Source of the DNA: an uncultured Acidimicrobiaceae bacterium | GTDB taxonomy: Bacteria; Actinomycetota; Acidimicrobiia; Acidimicrobiales; Microtrichaceae | Assembly: GCA_937868025.1 (NCBI GenBank) | Contig: CALMLJ010000678.1 | Span: 1 to 5,099, forward strand | DNA length: 5,099 bases | Direction of reading: 5' to 3' | In this document: one piece after another, positions 1 through 5,099 of the stretch | Numbering within the stretch: position 1 is the first letter of the stretch | Layout: every line of letters starts with the position of its first letter | Translations under genes and position numbers: made by a program | Notes under the pieces: model-generated | Seen by the model: the letters and a program-made list of their open reading frames with translations, nothing else | Database searches by the model: none | What the model was told of the DNA's origin: nothing

Positions 1-590
1 GCGAGCTCGAGCACCCCCTTCTTGATCCCCTGCAGCTCGTCGCCGGCCCCCGAGAGCATGAGCACCAGGAAGAAGTCGACCATGTCCGCGACGATCGTTT
101 CGGACTGGCCCACACCCACCGTCTCGACGAGGATCACGTCGAACCCGGCGGCCTCGCACAGGAGCATGGCTTCGCGCGTCGTCCGGGTGACCCCACCCAA
201 CGTGGCGCCCGCAGGTGACGGCCGGATGAACGCGTCGGGGTCGACGGCGAGGCGCTCCATACGGGTCTTGTCACCCAGGATCGAGCCGCCGGTGCGTTGG
301 CTCGACGGGTCGACGGCGAGCACGGCAATGCGGTGACCGGCCCGCGTGAGGTTGGTCCCGAACTGATCGATGAACGTCGACTTGCCGACGCCCGGCACGC
401 CGGTGATGCCGACCCGGATCGAGGAGCCGGTCGACCCGATCACACGGTCGAGCACCTCGGCGGCCAGCCGGCGATGATCGGCGCGGCGGCTCTCGGTCAT
501 CGTGATCGCCTGGGCCAGGACGGTCCGTCGACCCGCGAGCACTCCGTCGGCCAGCTCGGCCGCTGTCAGCTGGGGTCGCATCGTCGGCAT
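1..590 (-). CDS. meaB: MeaB/ArgK-family GTPase, methylmalonyl-CoA mutase chaperone (C-terminus beyond the window)
   Basis: This is the cytoplasmic P-loop GTPase that binds methylmalonyl-CoA mutase, gates adenosylcobalamin loading and protects the enzyme from inactivation (family knowledge). About 196 codons are visible; the family usually has about 310-340 residues, so roughly 40% lies off the left edge. Residues 1-50 are the helical N-terminal region ([18 protein letters not shown], then TES). The Walker A/G1 motif GVPGVGKS is at 64-71. The family signature [18 protein letters not shown] is at about 94-111. The G3 region ETVGVGQSE is at about 156-164. The NKxD G4 motif would follow outside the window. 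The first ATG is at 590, with only a weak Shine-Dalgarno match upstream. A second in-frame ATG at 581 lies 7 nt after TACGAT (594-589) and could be a leaderless start. An in-frame stop at 620-618 excludes a longer N-terminus. The gene has the same orientation as mutA/mutB but is separated from them by a two-component operon on the other strand. Identity is near certain; only the exact start is open. Confidence 0.95.
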   Translation of the reverse strand, partial: MPTMRPQLTAAELADGVLAGRRTVLAQAITMTESRRADHRRLAAEVLDRVIGSTGSSIRVGITGVPGVGKSTFIDQFGTNLTRAGHRIAVLAVDPSSQRTGGSILGDKTRMERLAVDPDAFIRPSPAGATLGGVTRTTREAMLLCEAAGFDVILVETVGVGQSETIVADMVDFFLVLMLSGAGDELQGIKKGVLEL

Positions 591-594
591 CGTA
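579..594 (-). promoter_or_regulatory. candidate -10 box giving a leaderless meaB start
   Basis: Reading on the minus strand, TACGAT (594-589) fits the actinobacterial TANNNT -10 consensus. It is followed by 7 nt and then an in-frame ATG (581-579). That spacing would put the transcription start on or next to the A of this ATG, the usual arrangement for leaderless transcripts. TACGAT overlaps the other possible ATG at 590, so only one of the two starts can apply to this transcript. No good -35 is seen at 17 bp. A GTGACC (621-616) lies about 21 bp upstream, which is too far to be convincing. Confidence 0.35.
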
Positions 595-638
595 GACAGA
601 TCCGATCCGGACTGCGGTCACCGCTCGACGCCGCCGGG

Positions 639-668
639 AAAAAGAGGTGGGCGCCCCGAAGGGCGCCC
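639..668 (-). terminator. Rho-independent terminator-like hairpin with UUCG loop, reading towards meaB
   Basis: On the minus strand, two copies of the palindrome GGGCGCCC (668-661 and 656-649) flank TTCG. They form a perfect 8-bp stem closed by a C(UUCG)G tetraloop. After ACCTC (648-644) comes a run of five T (643-639). ACCTC can also pair with GAGGT at 686-682, which would extend the stem directly onto the U tract across a one-sided internal loop. On the plus strand the loop is CGAA and no T run follows, so it reads as a terminator only in the minus direction. It lies about 50 bp upstream of the meaB ATG with no minus-strand gene immediately before it. It may be a leader attenuator, a block to readthrough from mutB, or the end of a small RNA. 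Confidence 0.65.
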
Positions 669-673
669 TGAGA

Positions 674-710
674 CTGGGAGAACCTCATCTGGGAGAAACC
701 TCTGGAGACC
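674..710. repeat. short degenerate tandem repeat, 2.7 copies
   Basis: CTGGGAGAACCTC (674-686) is followed after 2 nt by CTGGGAGAAACCTC (689-702). A third, degraded copy CTGGAGACC (702-710) overlaps its last base. The repeat directly abuts the UUCG hairpin. Its ACCTC elements can compete for the GAGGT at 644-648 on the plus strand, or the equivalent pair on the minus strand. Function is unknown: it could be part of an RNA structure or a protein-binding array. Confidence 0.5.
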
Positions 711-785
711 ACGCGGCACTCCAACCACAATTCTCGTTGAACAGGCCGCGAAGAATCGCCGTCTCGACCGCGAAGAAACGGTAAA

Positions 786-816
786 GGCGATCGGTGATCG
801 CCTCATTGGCGATCGG
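786..816. promoter_or_regulatory. direct/inverted repeat cluster, candidate response-regulator operator
   Basis: The 9-mer GGCGATCGG occurs at 786-794 and again at 808-816, a 22-bp period or about two helical turns. Between them GATCGCC (796-802) is the reverse complement of GGCGATC, so it can pair with either flanking copy (loops of 3 and 5 nt). OmpR/PhoB-family regulators commonly bind direct repeats with 11-bp half-site spacing (family knowledge). The right-hand copy would lie at about -48 to -40 relative to a start at 856, suitable for autoregulation. An RNA switch of alternative hairpins is less likely if the regulator transcript is leaderless, because this DNA would then not be transcribed with it. 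Confidence 0.4.
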
Positions 817-842
817 ATCGGCACACTCGGAGCTGCGACGTT

Positions 843-855
843 TACGCTCGTCGGC

Positions 856-856
<1 letters not shown>
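843..856 (+). promoter_or_regulatory. candidate -10 box for a leaderless response-regulator transcript
   Basis: TACGCT (843-848) matches TANNNT and sits 7 nt before the GTG start at 856. The gene has no usable Shine-Dalgarno; the nearest purine run, GGAG at 829-832, is 23 nt upstream of the GTG. Together these point to a leaderless mRNA beginning at or next to 856. No clear -35 is visible. Confidence 0.45.
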
Positions 857-1532
<676 letters not shown>

Positions 1533-1536
<4 letters not shown>

Positions 1537-2852
1537 AACGACGGTTGGTCATCTCGTTCCTGAGCGTGACCGCCGTCGTCCTCATCCTGCTCGCCGTCCC
1601 GATGGGCTACCTCCTCCAGCGCGTCGCCAGCGACGAGTCCAAGGCGCAGCTCGACCAGCAGGCGTCCTACCTCCTCGACCAGGCGGTCGACCCGACCACA
1701 TCGATCCTCCGCGTCAACGCGTCCGGGCTCGATCGCCTGCTCCCGCCCAACAGCAGCGCCGTGCTCAAACTCGCCGGCGGGAGCACCGTCGAAGTGCGCG
1801 AGCTTCCCGCCGGCGACCTGATCTCGGCCACCGCCTCCGACGTCAACGGGTCGTCAGCGACCGTCTACGCGAGTGCCAATCCCGTACGCGACCGGGTCCG
1901 CCAACCGCTGATCATCCTCGCCGGCCTCGGCGTCGCCGGCCTTCTCACCACGTGGTTGCTCGCGCAGGCCGAGGCCCGACGCCTCGGCCAGCCCCTCCGC
2001 GAACTTGCAGCAACGGCCGCCCGCCTCGGTTCCGGTGACTTCTCGGTGATCGCGCCGCGCTCGGGCGTCCCCGAGCTCGACAGCCTCGCCACGACCCTCG
2101 ACGCGTCGGCGGCGCGCATCGACGCGCTCGTGCGAGCCGAACGGAGTTTCAACAGCGACGCTGGGCACCAGCTGCGGTCCGCTCTGACCGGCCTTCGTCT
2201 CCGGCTCGAGGAGCTCGCCCACACCGACGATCCCGACACGGCCGCCGAGGTCCAGGCCGCCATCGAACAGGCGGACCGCCTCTCCGCGACCATCGATGCA
2301 CTGCTGCGCCTGTCGCGGACCGGTCGGGCCGGCGTGGCCACCAGGTTCGACCTGCGGACCCTCACCGCGAGCCACGTCGACGACGTCGGGGTGGCGCTGC
2401 GACGTCAGCGGCGCCGGATCGACGTGGTTCCCGGTCCGCCGCTCACGATCGAGGCGGCACCCGGCGCCGTCGGCCAGGCGTTGGACGTGGTGCTGTGGAA
2501 CGCGGCACGGCACGGCAGAGGTCGGGTGACACTGTCGCTCCGCGACGCCGACGGCTGGGCCGAGCTCACCGTCTCCGATGAAGGCAGCATCGATCCGGCG
2601 ACGCTCAGCGACCTGTTCGTGGAACCCCCGCGGCCCGACACCCACGGCATCGGACTCCCGCTGGCGCGGCGCATCATCGAGTCCGAGGGCGGGCGGCTCG
2701 ACGTGGCCGAGACCGACCCGACCACCTTCCGGATCCGGTTGCCGCTCCCGTCGAGCGGCGACGATGTCAGAGCGAGTAGCCCAACCGATCGGCCAGTTGA
2801 TCGAGCAGGTCGTCTGCGGCTGCGGCGATCACCGTCCCGGGCGGGAAGATAG
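1533..2852 (+). CDS. membrane sensor histidine kinase with HAMP domain
   Basis: This is the cognate kinase of the preceding regulator, starting at a GTG that overlaps the regulator stop by 4 bp. It has 439 residues. TM1 is at about 6-27 after a basic N-terminus. A small extracytoplasmic sensor (about 28-122) follows, then TM2 (about 124-144) and HAMP (about 145-200). The dimerisation helix has the phosphoacceptor H212 in [18 protein letters not shown]. The ATPase domain has N323 in LWNAARHG, D349 in SDEG, a short lid, and GIGL at 372-375 followed by [10 protein letters not shown]. Departures from the common HisKA pattern are Q instead of E after the His, A instead of P in the LRTPL position, and DEGS where DxGxG is usual. 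The fold ends near residue 406. The last ~33 residues are Arg/Ser-rich and are encoded largely within the antisense strand of mutB, so they are probably a recent or non-functional extension. No known sensor domain is recognisable and the signal is unknown. Confidence 0.95.
2741..2759 (-). terminator. GC-rich hairpin just past the mutB stop, possible U-less terminator
   Basis: GCCGCTC (2741-2747) and GAGCGGC (2753-2759) form a 7-bp stem with a 5-nt loop. On the minus strand it starts 7 nt after the mutB stop codon. No U tract follows, so it is at most an I-shaped terminator of the sort proposed for actinobacteria. It lies within the kinase coding region, where GC-rich codons can create such stems by chance. 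Confidence 0.3.
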
Positions 2853-4956
2853 CGGCCGCGCCGGCGGCGCGGAGCTCGTCGAAGTCCTGCGGGGGGATCA
2901 CGCCGCCGACCACGATCATGATGTCGGGGCGCCCGAGATCGGCCAGTGCCTGCACCAGCTCGGGCACCAGGGTCAGGTGGCCCGCCGCCAACGAGGACGG
3001 ACCGACGATGTGCACGTCGGCGTCGACCGCCTGTTGCGCGGCTTCCTGCGGCGTGGTGAACAACGGACCGATGTCGACGACGAACCCGAGGTCGGCGAAG
3101 GCCGACGCAACGACCTTCTGACCGCGGTCGTGACCGTCCTGGCCCATCTTGGCGAGCAGGATCCGGGGCCGCCGGCCATCGGCCGCCTCGAAGGCCTCGA
3201 CCTTGCGACGGACCCGTTCGACCGTCTCGTTGTCTGCGCCCATCTCGCTCCGATACACACCCGAGATCGACCGGATCTCGGCCCGATGCCGACCGTAGAC
3301 CTTCTCGAGGGCCTCGCTGATCTCGCCGACGGTGGCCATCTTCCGGGCCGCGTCGACGGCCAGCTCGAGCAGGTTGCCGTCGCCCGAACCGGCGGCGTTG
3401 GTGAGGGCGTCGAGCGCCGAGGTCACGGCGTCGCCGTTGCGCTCGGCACGCAGCCGCTCGAGCTTCGCGATCTGGCCGGCGCGGACCGTGGCGTTGTCGA
3501 CCTTGAGGACGTCGATCTTCTCGTCACCGTTGGGCCGGAACTTGTTGACGCCGATGACCGACTGGCGGCCCGAGTCGATACGTGCCTGCGTGCGAGCGGC
3601 CGCCTCTTCGATGCGCAGCTTCGGGATGCCCGCTTCGATCGCCTTGGCCATGCCGCCGAGACCGTCGATCTCGGCGATGTGATCCCACGCCTTGCGGGCG
3701 AGTTCGTAGGTGAGGCGCTCGACGTAGTAGCTGCCGCCCCACGGGTCGATGACGCGGGTTGTGTTCGACTCCTGCTGCAGGAACAGCTGGGTGTTGCGGG
3801 CGATCCGGGCCGAGAAGTCGGTCGGCAGCGCGAGGGCCTCGTCCAGCGCGTTGGTGTGGAGCGACTGGGTGTGCCCCTGGGTGGCGGCCATCGCCTCGAC
3901 GCAGGTGCGGACGACGTTGTTGAACACGTCCTGGGCGGTGAGCGACCACCCCGACGTCTGGCTGTGGGTGCGCAGCGAGAGCGACTTGTCGTTGCTCGGC
4001 TGGAACTCGCGCACGAGGCGCGCCCACAGGAGACGCGCGGCCCGGAGCTTGGCCACTTCCATGAAGAAGTTCATACCGATCGCCCAGAAGAAGCTGAGCC
4101 GTGGGGCGAACGCGTCGACGGGAAGACCGGCATCGATGCCGGCCCGGAGGTACTCGACGCCGTCGGCCAGCGTGTACGCCAGCTCGAGGTCGGCCGTCGC
4201 TCCCGCCTCCTGCATGTGATAGCCGGAGATCGAGATCGAGTTGTACTTCGGCATGTGCTTGCTGGTGTAGGCGAAGATGTCCGAGATCACCCGCATGGAC
4301 GGCGCCGGCGGGTAGATGTAGGTGTTCCGGACCATGAACTCCTTGAGGATGTCGTTCTGGATGGTCCCTGCGAGCTTCTCGGGCCCGACGCCCTGCTCCT
4401 CGGCCGCCACGATGTAGAGGGCGAGCACGGGCAGCACTGCACCGTTCATCGTCATCGAGACCGACATCTGGTCGAGGGGGATGCCGTCGAACAACACCCG
4501 CATGTCGTAGATGGAATCGATCGCGACGCCGGCCATACCGACGTCACCGGCAACACGGGGGTGGTCGGAGTCGTAGCCGCGGTGGGTTGCCAGGTCGAAC
4601 GCGACGGAGAGGCCCTTCTGGCCGGCGGCGAGGTTGCGCCGGTAGAACGCGTTGGAGTCCTCGGCGGTCGAGAACCCCGCGTACTGCCGCACCGTCCACG
4701 GCTGGTTCACGTACATCGTGGGGTACGGCCCACGGAGGAACGGGGCGATGCCGGGGTAGGTGTCGAGGAAGTCGAGGCCCGACACGTCGGCGGCGGTGTA
4801 CAACGGCGCCACGTCGATGCCCTCGGGCGTCTCCCACGCGAGCTTCGAGAGCTCGAGCCCGGTCGCGGACTCGACGCCGGAACGCCACCGGTCGGCATCG
4901 CCGGCAGACGGAGTCGGGGCGGCAATCTTGGTGAAGTCGGGCAGTTGGGCGCTCAT
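2767..4956 (-). CDS. mutB: methylmalonyl-CoA mutase large (alpha) subunit, adenosylcobalamin-dependent
   Basis: This is the catalytic subunit that interconverts (R)-methylmalonyl-CoA and succinyl-CoA by a radical 1,2-rearrangement in the cytoplasm. It is complete at 729 residues, the normal length. The substrate-binding TIM barrel covers about 40-400, with [30 protein letters not shown] and [18 protein letters not shown]. By motif alignment with recalled Propionibacterium MutB, Y92, R210, Y246 and H247 correspond to active-site Y89, R207, Y243 and H244. A linker (about 400-590) precedes the C-terminal B12 domain (about 597-729). There MGQDGHDRG holds the DxHxxG motif (D607, H609 as lower axial ligand, G612), with K603 before it, SSL at 654-656 and VVGGVIPP at 682-689. 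The ATG at 4956 has a strong Shine-Dalgarno, GAGGGGG (4970-4964), 7 nt upstream, and overlaps the mutA stop as ATGA. One oddity is P653 in [10 protein letters not shown], where Val is usual. The 3' end overlaps the kinase gene by 86 bp. Confidence 0.98.
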   Translation of the reverse strand: MSAQLPDFTKIAAPTPSAGDADRWRSGVESATGLELSKLAWETPEGIDVAPLYTAADVSGLDFLDTYPGIAPFLRGPYPTMYVNQPWTVRQYAGFSTAEDSNAFYRRNLAAGQKGLSVAFDLATHRGYDSDHPRVAGDVGMAGVAIDSIYDMRVLFDGIPLDQMSVSMTMNGAVLPVLALYIVAAEEQGVGPEKLAGTIQNDILKEFMVRNTYIYPPAPSMRVISDIFAYTSKHMPKYNSISISGYHMQEAGATADLELAYTLADGVEYLRAGIDAGLPVDAFAPRLSFFWAIGMNFFMEVAKLRAARLLWARLVREFQPSNDKSLSLRTHSQTSGWSLTAQDVFNNVVRTCVEAMAATQGHTQSLHTNALDEALALPTDFSARIARNTQLFLQQESNTTRVIDPWGGSYYVERLTYELARKAWDHIAEIDGLGGMAKAIEAGIPKLRIEEAAARTQARIDSGRQSVIGVNKFRPNGDEKIDVLKVDNATVRAGQIAKLERLRAERNGDAVTSALDALTNAAGSGDGNLLELAVDAARKMATVGEISEALEKVYGRHRAEIRSISGVYRSEMGADNETVERVRRKVEAFEAADGRRPRILLAKMGQDGHDRGQKVVASAFADLGFVVDIGPLFTTPQEAAQQAVDADVHIVGPSSLAAGHLTLVPELVQALADLGRPDIMIVVGGVIPPQDFDELRAAGAAAIFPPGTVIAAAADDLLDQLADRLGYSL
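2856..2872 (+). terminator. GC-rich hairpin just past the kinase stop, possible U-less terminator
   Basis: CCGCGCC (2856-2862), a GGC loop and GGCGCGG (2866-2872) make a perfect 7-bp stem beginning 3 nt after the kinase TAG. No U tract follows. It lies in mutB codons for an Ala-rich stretch (about residues 695-701), which could produce the palindrome by chance. Confidence 0.3.
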
Positions 4957-5099
4957 CGCGCCACCCCCTCGAGGTCGTGGGCGGTTCGGAGGGACGCGAG
5001 CACGTCGACGCCGACGTGGATGAACTCGTCGACGCCGGCCGCCAGCAGCTCCTCGCGGCGTTCGCCGGGTGCGCCGGCCAGGTAGATCCGCGACGCGCC
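4953..5099 (-). CDS. mutA: methylmalonyl-CoA mutase small (beta) subunit, C-terminal end only
   Basis: Only the last 48 codons and the stop are in the window; the gene continues past the right edge. The visible end reads [19 protein letters not shown] and then [16 protein letters not shown]. This matches the C-terminal end of the degenerate B12-like domain of MutA, the non-catalytic partner that forms the heterodimer with MutB (family knowledge). The TGA stop (4955-4953) overlaps the mutB ATG as ATGA, and the mutB Shine-Dalgarno lies inside the last codons. This indicates translational coupling and stoichiometric synthesis. The identification rests on a short stretch, but the neighbouring gene and the frame both agree. 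The final residues (about [13 protein letters not shown], Ala/Arg-ended) are unremarkable. Confidence 0.88.
   Translation of the reverse strand, partial: GASRIYLAGAPGERREELLAAGVDEFIHVGVDVLASLRTAHDLEGVAR

Noticed and set aside
650..735. A glycine riboswitch, suggested by CCGAAGGG at 656-663 and CCTCTGGAGA at 699-708
   Set aside because: The elements are in the wrong order for an aptamer, no CTCTCAGG or GGACAGAG segment follows, and CCGAAGGG is explained by the GGGCGCCC stem and its loop.
641..740. A cobalamin riboswitch, suggested by GGAGACC at 704-710 (similar to the B12-box core) near B12-related genes
   Set aside because: The strand would make it control the two-component operon, not meaB. 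The GCCACTG element and the large multi-stem core with a kissing loop are not present.
502..855. A 118-codon upstream extension of the response regulator from ATG 502
   Set aside because: The added residues resemble no domain, overlap the meaB coding sequence antisense and cross the terminator-like hairpin. The receiver domain begins canonically at the GTG at 856.
591..855. A tRNA or other known structured RNA gene in the intergenic region
   Set aside because: No TTCGANTC T-loop, acceptor pairing or CCA end was found on either strand.
1854..2645. A 263-codon minus-strand frame opposite the histidine kinase
   Set aside because: It has low-complexity composition and no recognisable motifs. 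The kinase on the plus strand explains the codon bias.
2578..5085. An 835-codon open frame on the plus strand, opposite mutA/mutB
   Set aside because: Its product is rich in Arg, Gly, Asp and Val and has no domain pattern. It is the antisense shadow of mutB, whose protein matches its family end to end. GC-biased third positions routinely open such frames.

Overview
The window is GC-rich, with strongly G/C-biased third codon positions, GTG starts, overlapping start/stop codons and protein sequences of actinobacterial type. An actinobacterium is the best guess. A deep-branching group such as Acidimicrobiia is possible, but the window alone cannot establish it. Almost all of the sequence is explained by five genes; the first and the last run off the window edges.

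Layout from left to right. (1) 1-590, minus strand: the N-terminal ~196 residues of MeaB, the G-protein chaperone of methylmalonyl-CoA mutase, with its C-terminus beyond the left edge. (2) 591-855: a divergent intergenic region. It holds a UUCG-loop hairpin followed by a U tract reading towards meaB, a short tandem repeat, a GGCGATC/GATCGCC/GGCGATC repeat cluster, and candidate TANNNT -10 boxes for both flanking genes. (3) 856-1536 and 1533-2852, plus strand: a translationally coupled two-component system, an OmpR/PhoB-type response regulator followed by a membrane histidine kinase. (4) 2767-4956, minus strand: the complete large subunit of adenosylcobalamin-dependent methylmalonyl-CoA mutase (MutB). 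Its 3' end overlaps the kinase 3' end by 86 bp, tail to tail. (5) 4953-5099, minus strand: the last 48 codons of the small subunit MutA, overlapping the mutB start as ATGA.

How they work together. MutA and MutB form the mutase that interconverts (R)-methylmalonyl-CoA and succinyl-CoA in propionyl-CoA metabolism. MeaB protects and reloads the cobalamin cofactor. From family knowledge, mutA-mutB-meaB are often adjacent and co-oriented. Here they are co-oriented, but a complete two-component operon on the opposite strand separates mutB from meaB. A mutB transcript reading through would be antisense to the whole two-component operon, and would meet a minus-strand terminator-like hairpin just before meaB. 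The two-component system may regulate this pathway, or it may simply be an insertion; the sequence does not decide. No mobile element, CRISPR array, tRNA or rRNA was seen. The most notable material is regulatory: the 591-855 region and the overlapping convergent 3' ends. No clearly new enzyme or defence system is visible.
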